The notes beneath the pieces were generated by a model, which did no database searches, was not told the DNA's origin, and worked only from the letters and a program-made list of their open reading frames with translations. From positions 22,830 through 86,829 of the forward strand of contig NZ_CALKTC010000019.1 of assembly GCF_937996225.1 (NCBI RefSeq): DNA of 64,000 nt. Direction: 5' to 3'. The stretch comes from an uncultured Campylobacter sp. GTDB lineage: Bacteria > Campylobacterota > Campylobacteria > Campylobacterales > Campylobacteraceae. Positions 17,489 to 26,799 of this stretch are shown in pieces. Each line of letters begins with the position of its first letter. Positions within the stretch are counted from its first letter, which is position 1. The position numbers and the translations under genes are program-made.

Positions 17489-18127
17489 ATGATAGAGATT
17501 AAAAACGTAAGCAAGAAATTCGCAGATCAATTCGTTTTAAAAGATATCGATCTAAATATCGCGGACGGCGAGCAGGTGCTTTTCGTCGGGCAAAACGGCG
17601 CGGGCAAAAGCTCGCTGATGCGGACGATTTTAGGCGAATACATACCCACAAGCGGCAGCGTCGCTATCGACGGATTTGATTCATTTAAGCAGCGCAGCCG
17701 CGCTCTACGCGGTATCAGCTTCGTGCCGCAAACCCCGCCGCCGCTTAAGCTGAGCCTAAATGAGCTCATCTACTTCGCCGAGCGCACGGCGGACGCAAGC
17801 AGAGCGGATATAGTAAAATTTTGCGGTGAAATGGAGCTTGATCTGAGTTCAAATTTAAACAAACCCTTTCATAAGCTATCCGGCGGTATGAAGCAGAAAT
17901 TTTTAATTGCGCTAGCATTCGGCAGAGCTAGCAAGGCGATGATTTTCGACGAACCGACCGCCAATCTCGATCCGAGCGCGCGCGAGCGTTTTAAGACGCT
18001 TTTGCACAACTGCGCAAAAGATAAGAGCTTGATCTTTATCTCGCACAGGCTCGAGGAGGTGGGAGGACTGGTAAAAAGAATGATTTCAATGGATCTAGGG
18101 AGGATCGTAGATGACAAAAATGTTTAA
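17489..18127 (+). CDS. nosF: NosF, ABC transporter ATPase
   Basis: 212-aa ATPase pairing with NosY to energise NosD in CuZ maturation. Walker A GQNGAGKSS (residues about 34-42), signature LSGGMKQK, Walker B with MIFDEPTANLD, and a switch His in IFISHRLEEV. Short for an ABC ATPase but normal for NosF. Its end overlaps nosL by 17 bp; the partner nosY lies beyond a 654-bp gap. Confidence 0.93.
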   Translation: MIEIKNVSKKFADQFVLKDIDLNIADGEQVLFVGQNGAGKSSLMRTILGEYIPTSGSVAIDGFDSFKQRSRALRGISFVPQTPPPLKLSLNELIYFAERTADASRADIVKFCGEMELDLSSNLNKPFHKLSGGMKQKFLIALAFGRASKAMIFDEPTANLDPSARERFKTLLHNCAKDKSLIFISHRLEEVGGLVKRMISMDLGRIVDDKNV

Positions 18128-18776
18128 AATTATGCTTTGTGCGCTTGCGGCACTTACGTTTTTAGGCTGCGGCGACGAGAAAGACTACGGCAACGTCCAC
18201 TACGACAGAGACGTATGCGAGCACTGCCAGATGGCGATTAGCGACAACCGCTTCAGCGTCGATGTACGCGTGGACGGCAAAAATCACTACTTTGACGACA
18301 TCGGCTGCTTAGTGGATTTTATGGTGACAAACGATAAACTAAACTGGCTAAAGGATGCCAAAATTTACATCAATGACGCTAGCGGCAACGGCGAGTTTAT
18401 CAACGCACGCACGGCGCACTTTTATCGCGGTTTTAAAACCCCTATGTCGTTTGGCTGGGGCGCGTTTAAAAACAAGCAAGAGGGCAAGCAAGACTTCAGC
18501 TTCGATCAGGTAGTCGCGGCGCTTAAAGCAGGCGGCGGCTCGCACGGCATGGGAATGGGCGATATGGGTCGCGATGCGCACGGCAATATGGGAAGTATGC
18601 ATGGCGATATGGGCGGCATGAAAGACCCTCACTCCGCAGAGCACGGCATGAGCGAGCCTAAGCATGATATGGGCGGCGGCGATGCAGGCAGCACGGCACA
18701 TCCTCAAGGCTCGCCGCACGATATGCACGAAAGCGGCGGTGCGACGCACGGTATGCCTTCAGGGCACTCGCATTAA
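18111..18776 (+). CDS. nosL: NosL copper lipoprotein with a Gly/His/Met-rich tail
   Basis: 221-aa outer- or inner-membrane lipoprotein, Cu(I) chaperone for NosZ. Lipobox LTFLGCGDE (Cys20) and Cu ligands in CEHCQM (Cys36, Cys39, Met41), followed by the NosL core (YFDDIGCLVDFM, MSFGWGAFKN). Residues about 143-221 are an extra tail of repeated HGM, DMG and HGNMG units ending SGHSH, which looks like a copper-storage or buffering extension not needed for the NosL fold. A GGAGG lies before the ATG at 18111. Confidence 0.93.
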   Translation: MTKMFKIMLCALAALTFLGCGDEKDYGNVHYDRDVCEHCQMAISDNRFSVDVRVDGKNHYFDDIGCLVDFMVTNDKLNWLKDAKIYINDASGNGEFINARTAHFYRGFKTPMSFGWGAFKNKQEGKQDFSFDQVVAALKAGGGSHGMGMGDMGRDAHGNMGSMHGDMGGMKDPHSAEHGMSEPKHDMGGGDAGSTAHPQGSPHDMHESGGATHGMPSGHSH

Positions 18777-19430
18777 GGACGCTTTGGCTAAGACGAATTT
18801 TAAGCGGCTCCGTTTTGTGCTAAATTTAAAGCCTAAATTTCAGCGTGCCGCCCGCACCGTCATAGATGAGGTAAAATTTTACTTCGCGACTTCGGCGCGA
18901 GGCAGAGATGGGTCTAGAAAACGACCGCTAAATTTTATCTCGCGATACGGCTAAATTTAACGCACGGCGCGAGATTTCGTTCTGCCGAATTAAAGTTTAC
19001 GCAGACGCTCCGGTTTAAAATTTCGCCGTAAATTTAAAATTTATCCGGTGCGAAATTTGTCGCTTCGGGATTTTTAGAATTTTAAAATTTATGCCGCGGG
19101 ATACGCCCGGCTTTGAAATTTTACGAAGCTGAAATTTAAGCGCCCCCGTCAAACGGCTAAATTTAAAACTGCGGCGGACGACGGATAGCGGGCTGCGAAC
19201 GGCGCGCTGTTTGCAGGCGCCGCAAGCGAGCCGTAAATTTAAAATTTATGCGCGAGGCGCAGTCGCAAGCGGCGGATAAAATTTTTGCCGCCCGTTTAAA
19301 CGCTCGGCAAGCGAAATTTAAGGCTGTAAAATCCGCGCTGCAAAACGGTGGAGCCGAGCTTAAAAACGCGCATTTAAGCCGCGCGAGAAATCTAAATTTA
19401 AAGCGCGCCTAGGCGCAATAAAGGAAAAGA
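18777..19430. repeat. 654-bp non-coding gap inside the nos cluster, dense in RAATTY words
   Basis: No gene. By hand I count about 20 AAATTT/GAATTT words, roughly one per 33 bp, separated by GC-rich filler (GCGC, CGCGCG). It splits nosL from nosY, which are otherwise packed with 4-bp overlaps. No hairpin terminator or clear promoter is evident. Confidence 0.75.
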
Positions 19431-20258
19431 ATGAAAAATTTACTCACCATCGCCGCTTTGGATATCAAAGAATCCTTCCGCTCGCGCTGGTTTTTGCTCT
19501 ATCTACTGATTTTTAGCGGGCTCGTGGCGGCGTTTTTCATCACGGGGGTGACCGACTCGCGCGTGCTCGGTTTCAGCGGGCTTTCGCGACTGCTGCTGCT
19601 GTTTATTCAGATATGCATCATCATCCTGCCCGTCTTCGTGCTCGTCACCACCAGCAAGGCGATCCTAGCCGACCGCGACCTAAACATCTTAGAATACCTG
19701 CTAAGCTTCCCGATCTCGCAGGCGCAGTATTATTACGGAAAGGCGCTGGGAAGGCTATTTGGAGTGTTCGTGCCGATATTTTTGTCGCTGCTTTTGGCGA
19801 TCGTTTGGGGCGCGATCAAAGGCACGGGCATTCCGTGGGCGATCTGCCTGCTTTATACGGGGCTGCTTTTTAGCTTGTGCGCGGCGTTTTTGGGGATCGC
19901 ATTTTTGATCTGCGCCGTTTCAAAAAGCCAAGAGATGGGGCTTGGGCTCGCGTTTTTCGTCTGGCTTTTCTGCCTTGCGTTTTTGGATCTCGTACTGATC
20001 GGACTGCTCGCAAAAACAGGCGTGAACGAAAATTTGATCTTTGCGATCGCTCTAGCAAACCCGATGGAGGACTTCCGCATTGCCGCTATCAGCCTGTTTG
20101 ATCCCGATCTTGCGGTCATCGGTACAACGGCGTATTTTATCCTAGATCACTTCGGGCGCGGGCTTTTCATCGCCTTTTCGCTGCTCTATCCGATCGCGCT
20201 GGGCGCGGCAAGCCTGATTTTGGGCTATTTTATCTTTAGATCAAAGGATTTGGCGTGA
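19431..20258 (+). CDS. nosY: NosY, ABC transporter permease
   Basis: 275-aa membrane permease of the NosDFY copper-site maturation system. Six hydrophobic helices; ABC-2-type features such as LLSFPISQAQYYYGKALGRL after the second helix. RBS AAAGGAAAAG before the ATG. Overlaps the following NosL-like gene by 4 bp. It is 654 bp away from its ATPase gene. Confidence 0.92.
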   Translation: MKNLLTIAALDIKESFRSRWFLLYLLIFSGLVAAFFITGVTDSRVLGFSGLSRLLLLFIQICIIILPVFVLVTTSKAILADRDLNILEYLLSFPISQAQYYYGKALGRLFGVFVPIFLSLLLAIVWGAIKGTGIPWAICLLYTGLLFSLCAAFLGIAFLICAVSKSQEMGLGLAFFVWLFCLAFLDLVLIGLLAKTGVNENLIFAIALANPMEDFRIAAISLFDPDLAVIGTTAYFILDHFGRGLFIAFSLLYPIALGAASLILGYFIFRSKDLA

Positions 20259-20893
20259 AATTTCCACTCATTTTAGCGGCATTTATAGCGCTTTGTGGCG
20301 CAGCTGAGATGCAAAATTCCGCGGCGCAAAGCTCTAGCTCGGTACATAATTTGAGCGCGCCTGATAGTATAAGCTCTGGCTTGGCGCAGAATTCTAAAAG
20401 CGTGCGCGATCTTGCGTGGCTTAAAGACGTAAATCTTACCTGCGCCAAATACGGCATCGATACTAGCACGCACCCTGAATTTCGCGCTTACGCAAGGCTC
20501 AAAGACGGCAGTGCGCTCGCGTTTGCTTCGCCCAAGGCGATGTTTGCATATTTTTTCGAGGGCGAAAATTTGAGCGGCAATAACGGCGGCGCCTCCGCAG
20601 AGGAAAATTTGATGAGCAAAAATCCCGCTAGCGGCAATTTAGGCGAGTCAAATTCCACGAACTCAAATTTCGGCAGCGCAGAGCTTTACGTCACCGATTA
20701 CGCAAGCGGCGAAATTTTGCGGGCGCAGGACGCGTTTTATGTTTTCGGCAGCGTGCTACAAAGCGCCAGAGGCGACGATCTCATCACGTTTGCGAGACTG
20801 CGTGACGCGCAGGACTTCATGCGCGAGAAAAAGGGGCATAAAATTTTGCAGTTTCGCGAAATTTCCGCCAAGCTAATCGATTATCTAAGATGA
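20255..20893 (+). CDS. Second NosL-like protein, domain split by low-complexity inserts
   Basis: 212-aa exported protein (signal MKFPLILAAFIALCGAA). The NosL-like core is visible in two parts, HPEFRAYARLKDGSALAF / ASPKAMFAYFF, then AELYVTDYASGEILRAQDAF, YVFGSVLQSARGDDLI and DAQDFMREKKGHKIL. Between the parts (residues about 108-145) and near the N-terminus lie Asn/Ser/Gly-rich inserts. The CxxCxM copper motif is absent; one Cys remains (LTCAKYG). It may be a NosL relative working with NosDFY without the usual Cu site. Confidence 0.75.
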   Translation: MKFPLILAAFIALCGAAEMQNSAAQSSSSVHNLSAPDSISSGLAQNSKSVRDLAWLKDVNLTCAKYGIDTSTHPEFRAYARLKDGSALAFASPKAMFAYFFEGENLSGNNGGASAEENLMSKNPASGNLGESNSTNSNFGSAELYVTDYASGEILRAQDAFYVFGSVLQSARGDDLITFARLRDAQDFMREKKGHKILQFREISAKLIDYLR

Positions 20894-21110
20894 TTGAGCT
20901 GCTTGGCGAAATTTAAATCCAGCTATTTTAGTATATTTTATTCATAAAATTTATCTTTTATTTTAATACGCTATTAAGGGAATTTAAAGCAATTAAAAAA
21001 TACAATCACGTTAAATTTTATCTATAAGAATTAAATAGTGTAGTCTTTTAGTATATTTATCGAGGGCTGCATTCTCGCTTATTTTTAAAATAAATTTTAA
21101 GGAGACAACC

Positions 21111-23831
21111 ATGGCAAACGACAAAATCGCAAAACAAAAAGGCTCACGCAAGAAGGCTGTGACGGATGAAAATTCCACCACGGATACGGGAGAAAATTTC
21201 GCCGCAGACGCACTCAAAAGCTCCTCCGCGTCCGTTTTTGATAAAAGCGCAAATATCGCTCAAAATTCCGCTGCAAATTCTACGACTTCCGCCTCACATG
21301 CTCGCGACAAAATTTCTAAAAATCGCGCCGCAGGCGAGAATTCCTGCGACGAGTGCGATTGCGAAGCCAAAAATTCCGCGCCGGGCGGCTATGATAGCGC
21401 AAGCTCTGCTTCAAGCACGAACTTTGCGGCGTGCTCAAGCGCTCAAGGCGCAAGCAACGCTAAAAATTCCGCGATAGGCTCTACGACAAATTCCATGGCT
21501 GATTATTTGACAAATTCCATCTCAAATCCTGCGAAGAGCTCAAGCAGCAAAGACCATATCTCTTACTCGCACGAGCATAGCGATAGCTCCGTAATTCACT
21601 CGCATCTATACGACGAAGATCTTGCGACCCACCCATACAATCAAGAAGAGAACCTCGCAGCCTATTTGCACGAATACGGAGCAAATTCTGCGGCGTCTTC
21701 GCATGAGCACGACGAGGATTCCTCCATCAGCTCGCATGAGCACGACAAACATTGCCATGATCACAAACCCCACTCTCACCGCGCGATTATCGGATTTGAC
21801 GAACACGGCATCCCAAAAGTTTTAGTGCCCGCAGAGGCTAGTCCGCACACACATAAAGACGCGCAGGGCAATCTTTTCGAGCATTTTCACGAGGCGGAAT
21901 TTACGGCGGATTATATGAAGGCGGTGCTTGAATACAAAAAGACCTTCCCCACAAAGCAAGAGGTACTTGAGAAAACCCCTGATCCCGCCGTGCGCGAAAT
22001 GATGCTTAGGATGGAGCAGATCGGTGTAGATACGGCGTTTGATCGTTTCGACAAACAGATGCCTATGTGTAGCTATGGACTTAGCGGAGTATGCTGTAAG
22101 ATCTGTAATATGGGACCTTGCAAAATTACTAAAAAGGCTGATCGCGGCACTTGCGGTGCGGACGCCGATCTCATCGTATCGCGCAACCTACTGCGTCAAG
22201 TAGCTGCAGGCGTAGCTCAACACGGCGCGCACGCCAGAGAGCTTCTACTGTCGCTAAAATGGGCGGCGCAAGGCAAGCTAGATCTGCCCATAATAGGCGA
22301 ATACAAAATCATCAATACCGCAAAAGCCTTTGGAATTCCAACTGAAGGCAGAGAGTTAAAAGAGGTAGCGATCGAGCTTGCCGATACGCTTTTGACAGAT
22401 CTTTCGCAAAGTAGCGGCGAGTATAAAACCATCACTGCGCTCGCACCTAAGGAGCGTCAAGAGGTATGGCGCAAGCTGGATATCTTGCCGATTAGTGCGT
22501 ATAACGAAGTCTTTGAGGCGTATCACCGAACGGGTGTAGGCACGGACGGAGACTGGCGCAGCGTGATGCAGCATCTTTTGCGCTGCGGGCTTGCTTTTAC
22601 CTTCACCGGCGTAGTAGCTGCGAATATCGCTACGGATGCACTATTTGGTGTAGGAGATCGCGTAACTTCCAAAAGTAATATGGGCGCGCTTAAAAAAGGC
22701 TGGGTCAATATCGCCGTGCACGGACATCTGCCGACATTAGTAAGCCTAATAGTGGAGATCGGAAATTCTAAGGAGTACCAAGACAAGGCTCGCGCAATAG
22801 GCGCGCAAGGGATCGCATTTTACGGCGTGTGCTGTTCCGGACTATCGGCGATGTATCGCAACTGGGGCGTCGTGCCGCTCTCAAACGCCGTAACTGCCGA
22901 ACTCGTCATAGGTACAGGTGCACTTGATCTGTGGGTCGCCGATGTCCAAGATGTCTATCCTGCGATCATGGACGTGGCTAACTGCTTCCAGACCAAGGTC
23001 GTTACCACAAGCTCATCAGCTAGGCTTCCCGGAGCCGAGCATATAGGCTACGATCATCACCATAGCAATATCGTCGAGACTAGGAATTTAGCACGTAAAA
23101 TTCTAGACCGCGCATTGCAATCTCACGAAAAGCGCAAGGGACTGCCGGTATATATCCCGCCGTATGAAGTCGAGGCCGAAGTGGGCTTTTCGGTAGAATT
23201 CGTCCATAAACACTACGGCGGTATGGAGCCGTTAGCGCACGCGCTAAAAAGCGGTGAAATTTTAGGCATCGTAAATATGGTCGGCTGCACCAATCCTAAA
23301 GTGCCTTATGAGCGCGCTATCATAGATGTCGCACAAACCCTAATCGAAAATAACGTCCTAATCCTAACCAACGGCTGCGCGTCGTTCCCGCTAATGAAGC
23401 TGGGCTTTTGCCAAAAAAGCGCGTATAAAAAAGCGGGCGCGTCACTGCGGGCGTTTTTAGAAAAAGATGAGCTTCCGCCGATATGGCACGTGGGCGAGTG
23501 CATCGATAATACCCGCTCCAGCGGAATTTTCGCAGGTATCGCAGGAGTGCTAGGCAAAAATCTCTACGAGCTGCCGCTTGCCTTTACCTCTCCCGAGTGG
23601 GCGAACGAAAAGGGCGTCGATGCCTCGCTCGGATTCCGCCTGATGGGCATCGACTCGTATCACTGCGTCGAGTATCAAATCCACGGCTCCGCAAATATCA
23701 TACACTTTTTCAAAGAGGGCACCAGGCGAGCGCTTGGCTCTGTGATGCACGTAGATACCGATCCGGTCGCGCTCGCGCTAAAAATGGTAAGTGATATGCG
23801 CTTAAAACGCAGAGCTCTAGGCTGGCAGTAG
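21111..23831 (+). CDS. cooS: Anaerobic Ni-Fe carbon monoxide dehydrogenase with a long His-rich N-terminal extension
   Basis: Catalytic subunit oxidising CO to CO2. The core begins near residue 265; Cys320 opens the D/B-cluster motif (MCSYGLSGVCCKICNMGPCKI region, then GTCG), C-cluster residues sit in VHGHLP, GVCCSGL, VVGCTNP-type MVGCTNPK, NGCASFP and GECIDNTRS. The family is about 630-640 aa; this is 906. Residues 1-147 are Ser/Asn/Ala-rich low complexity with a short CDECDCE patch; residues about 148-263 hold about 20 His in HEH, HDKHCHDH and HTH units. No cooC, cooF or ACS gene is adjacent, so it appears to be a lone CODH. ATG follows AAGGAGAC; an AT-rich promoter zone precedes. Confidence 0.93.
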   Translation: MANDKIAKQKGSRKKAVTDENSTTDTGENFAADALKSSSASVFDKSANIAQNSAANSTTSASHARDKISKNRAAGENSCDECDCEAKNSAPGGYDSASSASSTNFAACSSAQGASNAKNSAIGSTTNSMADYLTNSISNPAKSSSSKDHISYSHEHSDSSVIHSHLYDEDLATHPYNQEENLAAYLHEYGANSAASSHEHDEDSSISSHEHDKHCHDHKPHSHRAIIGFDEHGIPKVLVPAEASPHTHKDAQGNLFEHFHEAEFTADYMKAVLEYKKTFPTKQEVLEKTPDPAVREMMLRMEQIGVDTAFDRFDKQMPMCSYGLSGVCCKICNMGPCKITKKADRGTCGADADLIVSRNLLRQVAAGVAQHGAHARELLLSLKWAAQGKLDLPIIGEYKIINTAKAFGIPTEGRELKEVAIELADTLLTDLSQSSGEYKTITALAPKERQEVWRKLDILPISAYNEVFEAYHRTGVGTDGDWRSVMQHLLRCGLAFTFTGVVAANIATDALFGVGDRVTSKSNMGALKKGWVNIAVHGHLPTLVSLIVEIGNSKEYQDKARAIGAQGIAFYGVCCSGLSAMYRNWGVVPLSNAVTAELVIGTGALDLWVADVQDVYPAIMDVANCFQTKVVTTSSSARLPGAEHIGYDHHHSNIVETRNLARKILDRALQSHEKRKGLPVYIPPYEVEAEVGFSVEFVHKHYGGMEPLAHALKSGEILGIVNMVGCTNPKVPYERAIIDVAQTLIENNVLILTNGCASFPLMKLGFCQKSAYKKAGASLRAFLEKDELPPIWHVGECIDNTRSSGIFAGIAGVLGKNLYELPLAFTSPEWANEKGVDASLGFRLMGIDSYHCVEYQIHGSANIIHFFKEGTRRALGSVMHVDTDPVALALKMVSDMRLKRRALGWQ

Positions 23832-23845
23832 TGACGGACGGATTC

Positions 23846-23876
23846 ATTTCGCATCGCATTTTAAGCGATGCGAAAT
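23846..23876 (+). terminator. Hairpin after cooS
   Basis: Perfect 12-bp stem ATTTCGCATCGC / GCGATGCGAAAT with a 7-base loop, 15 bp after the cooS stop. The tail (TTCATGAT) is only weakly T-rich, so termination may be partial or bidirectional. Confidence 0.6.
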
Positions 23877-24706
23877 TTCATGATAAAATTTAACCCCTTG
23901 CGGGCAAATAAAATCCCACAGCTAAACGAGTAGTAAAATTCTACAACTAAGTGGCTAGCAAAACCCGGGTCAAATAAAGAGAAAATTTTCGCACCGCATC
24001 CGTTCGTGGAATTTTAAATCATATCTTCAAATCCTACGTAAAATTTCGCCGCGCGCTGCGTCTGCTGCTAAATCGGCGGAATTTAGCCGGGTAAAATTCC
24101 GCCATCGGGCTTAAGTCTATCTTTCGCGAAAGGATGAAATTTTAAAATTCCATCTCAGCGTAAATTTCGTAGGCGTTCATCTGAAATCCGCAAGCGAAAT
24201 TTCGCTAAAAGCCTTATTGCACGGAGCTGCACGCCATTAAATTTTGCTCACGTATATGAAAGCCGAAATCATAAAAATTTAATATGATATGTGCTAAAAT
24301 GCCACATCTGTTTAAGGATTTAGATGTATAAATCAAAGTCGCCGCAGTCTCTAAGTCATCATCGGTAGGAGATGTTGTGCGAGGCGGAGGCCCTGCTGTC
24401 AAGTCCTGCGTTTCGCAGCTTGAGGCGGTGCGGCAAAAGCGCGTCTGTGCTGCGCCTGCAAACATTTTCGGACGGGATCGTACGGGCGCGAGGACGTCAC
24501 TGCAAAGCTTGCAGGCGGCTAAAATTTTCATCCGGATCTTTTCTGAAATATTGATCTTGGAGCTATCACGAAGGAATTTTGCTGCAAGCCTTTCGCCTAC
24601 GAGCCGGAAGGCGGAATTTAAAGCGAAATTTTAAGCGTGTTTCAACGAGGCAAAATTTCAAAGATTAAACTTAAGGCAAAAGATAAAATTTAAAGCAAGG
24701 GAAGGT
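23877..24706. other. 830-bp spacer with no convincing gene
   Basis: Contains many AAATTT-type words and some short open frames on both strands around 24214-24634, none with a recognisable domain, ribosome site or consistent codon use. It separates cooS from the ABC transporter genes. A decayed gene cannot be excluded. Confidence 0.6.
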
Positions 24707-25699
24707 ATGAAAAATTTTAAATTTATGCTCGTGCTGCTGATACTAGCGACGATCGCGACGATCGCGATATCGCTTTGTATAGGGCGCTTCGGCTTAAGCA
24801 TCACCGAGGTGCTAAAAGCGCTTAGCGGCGGCGAGGTAGCGCAAAACGTCCACAATGTCGTCATGCAGGTGCGCCTGCCGCGTATCATCGCCGCAGTGCT
24901 CGTGGGCGCGGCGCTGGGCATCAGCGGCACGGCATATCAGGGCGTCTTCAAAAACCAGCTCGTCTCGCCCGATCTTTTGGGCGTCAGCGCCGGAGCTTGC
25001 GTGGGCGCGGCGATCGCGATCCTGCTTGATCTAAACATCCTTTTAATCCAGCTTTTTGCTTTCGTTTTTGGGCTCGCGGCGGTTTGCATTACGCTTCTGA
25101 TTACGCGCGCGCTTCGTTCGAGCGCCACCATAATGCTTGTGCTTGCCGGCATCATCGTAAGCGGTTTGATGGGCGCGTTGATCGGATTTTTAAAATTTAT
25201 GGCAGATCCCGAGACGAAGCTTGCAGACATCGTGTATTGGCAGCTAGGAAGTCTCGCGAAGGTCGATCCCTCCGTGCTAGCGATGATAGCGCCCGTGATG
25301 GGGATTTGTATCGTGGTTTTGGTATTGATGAGTTACCGCATAAACGTCCTATCCATGGGTGATGCTACGGCGGCGAAGCTGGGCGTAAACGTCGTGCTGG
25401 AGCGGGGCATCATCATCGTCTGCGCGACGCTGCTAACCGCAAGCAGCGTGTGTATCAGCGGCATAGTCGCGTGGGTGGGGCTTTTGATGCCGCATCTAAC
25501 GCGCATGATCGTGGGCGTGAGCAACACCAAAGCGATCCCCGCGAGCATATTTTTAAGCGCGATCTTCGTGCTCATCGTAGACGACGTAGCGCGCAGTATA
25601 AATCAAAGCGAGATCCCATTAGGGGTGCTTACGGGCTTTATCGGCACGCTATTTTTTATATTCATCCTGCTTAAAAACAAAAGGAAGCTAAATGGTTAG
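24707..25699 (+). CDS. FecCD-family ABC permease (metal chelate or cobalamin type)
   Basis: 330-aa polytopic permease of the BtuC/FecCD family, importing iron chelates, cobalamin or other metal complexes. Family marks: VRLPRIIAAVLVGAALGISG, FKNQLVSPDLLGVSAGA, and the C-terminal VCISGIVAWVGLLMPHLTR loop contacting the ATPase. RBS AAGGGAAGG. Overlaps the ATPase gene by 8 bp. No substrate-binding protein is encoded next to it, so the ligand is open; nearness to cooS makes nickel or iron uptake worth testing. Confidence 0.88.
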   Translation: MKNFKFMLVLLILATIATIAISLCIGRFGLSITEVLKALSGGEVAQNVHNVVMQVRLPRIIAAVLVGAALGISGTAYQGVFKNQLVSPDLLGVSAGACVGAAIAILLDLNILLIQLFAFVFGLAAVCITLLITRALRSSATIMLVLAGIIVSGLMGALIGFLKFMADPETKLADIVYWQLGSLAKVDPSVLAMIAPVMGICIVVLVLMSYRINVLSMGDATAAKLGVNVVLERGIIIVCATLLTASSVCISGIVAWVGLLMPHLTRMIVGVSNTKAIPASIFLSAIFVLIVDDVARSINQSEIPLGVLTGFIGTLFFIFILLKNKRKLNG

Positions 25700-26468
25700 A
25701 GTTGAGAGCTTAGACTTCGGCTACGTAAAATCCGCCCCTCTGACGCTGCGCGATGTGAATTTCAACCTCGAAGCGGGCGCGATGCTGACGATTTTGGGGC
25801 AAAACGGCGCGGGTAAATCGACGCTTTTAAATTTAATCAGCGGCACGCTTGAGCCTCTGCGCGGTAAAATTTCAATCGACGGCAAGGATATGGCAAGTCT
25901 TAGCGCCAAAGGGCGCGCCGAGATCATCGGCTACGTCTCGCAAAGCGAGGTCTGCGAGTACGATTACAGCGTCTTTGAGTACGTCCTGATGGGGCGCACG
26001 GCGCATATCGGGATCTTTTCGCAGCCGAGCGAAAGCGACTACAAACTCGCGCAGCGCTACATGAAAATGCTTGAAATTTGGCACCTAAAAGACAAGATCA
26101 TCACGCGCCTAAGCGGCGGTCAGAGGCAGATGGCGTCCATCGCGCGCGCCCTTTGCAGCGAGCCGAAGATCGTGATCTTCGACGAGCCCACCTCGGCGCT
26201 GGATTTTGCCAACCAATACAAATTCCTCCGCGCCACGAAGGAGCTTCTCAAAAACGGCTACACCGTCGTTTTAGCCACGCACAATCCGGACTTCGCGCTG
26301 CTTTTGGGCGGATACGTCGCGCTCGTAAAAGGCGGCGGCGAGGTCGCATACGGCAAGGCCGAGCAGATCATAAAGAGCGAAATTTTAAGCAAGCTATACG
26401 ATCTGAAGCTCGATGTCAGCTACAACGAAAAGGTCGGCAGGGTCTGCTGCTTGACGTATCCATTCTAG
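25692..26468 (+). CDS. FecE-type ABC transporter ATPase
   Basis: 258-aa ATPase partner of the preceding permease. Walker A GQNGAGKSTLLN, Q-loop YVSQSE, signature LSGGQRQMASIARAL, Walker B IVIFDEPTSALD, switch VVLATHNPDFA. The spacing matches FecE/BtuD-class importers. It is the last gene of the pair, followed by two tight hairpins. Confidence 0.9.
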   Translation: MVRVESLDFGYVKSAPLTLRDVNFNLEAGAMLTILGQNGAGKSTLLNLISGTLEPLRGKISIDGKDMASLSAKGRAEIIGYVSQSEVCEYDYSVFEYVLMGRTAHIGIFSQPSESDYKLAQRYMKMLEIWHLKDKIITRLSGGQRQMASIARALCSEPKIVIFDEPTSALDFANQYKFLRATKELLKNGYTVVLATHNPDFALLLGGYVALVKGGGEVAYGKAEQIIKSEILSKLYDLKLDVSYNEKVGRVCCLTYPF

Positions 26469-26480
26469 TTTTTACTTCGC

Positions 26481-26522
26481 GGACGAGCAAAGCTCGTCCT
26501 TGCGACGGGGAGCTTCGCTCCC
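26481..26522 (+). terminator. Twin hairpins after the ABC transporter genes
   Basis: Two adjacent stems: GGACGAGC/GCTCGTCC (8 bp, AAA loop, 26481-26499) and GGGAGC/GCTCCC (6 bp, TTC loop, 26508-26522). They start 12 bp after the ATPase stop and lack a T-run. The rest of the gap to 26799 holds only AAATTT-rich sequence and the AAGGAG site of the next gene. Confidence 0.5.
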
Positions 26523-26799
26523 TCGACCCACCTAAAGTTACAGAAATTTTACTGCGTAAAATTTTAAAATTTATCGGTTTTACTTCTCGGTTCGAACAAG
26601 ATCCGAGCCTGCGAGCGATAAAGCTTATATGGCGCTAGTAGCGATAAAATTTTAGCCTCTGCGGCGGAGTTTTTACGGCGGCGAAATTTTAAAATTTCAA
26701 AGCGGGCGGCGGGGTCGGAATTTTAAAATTCTCTCCGAATTTTAAGCATAAAAATCAAAATTTATCGTTACAATTACGTAAAATTTTTAAGGAGCGAAA

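Noticed and set aside
18348..18749. His/Ala-rich minus-strand frame opposite nosL
   Set aside because: It is the mirror of the HGM-repeat tail of NosL; the plus-strand gene is certain.
24214..24634. Open frames on both strands between cooS and the ABC genes
   Set aside because: No domain, ribosome site or codon pattern; overlapping frames on opposite strands.
26575..26610. tRNA-like TCGGTTCGAAC sequence
   Set aside because: No acceptor or anticodon stem can be drawn around it.
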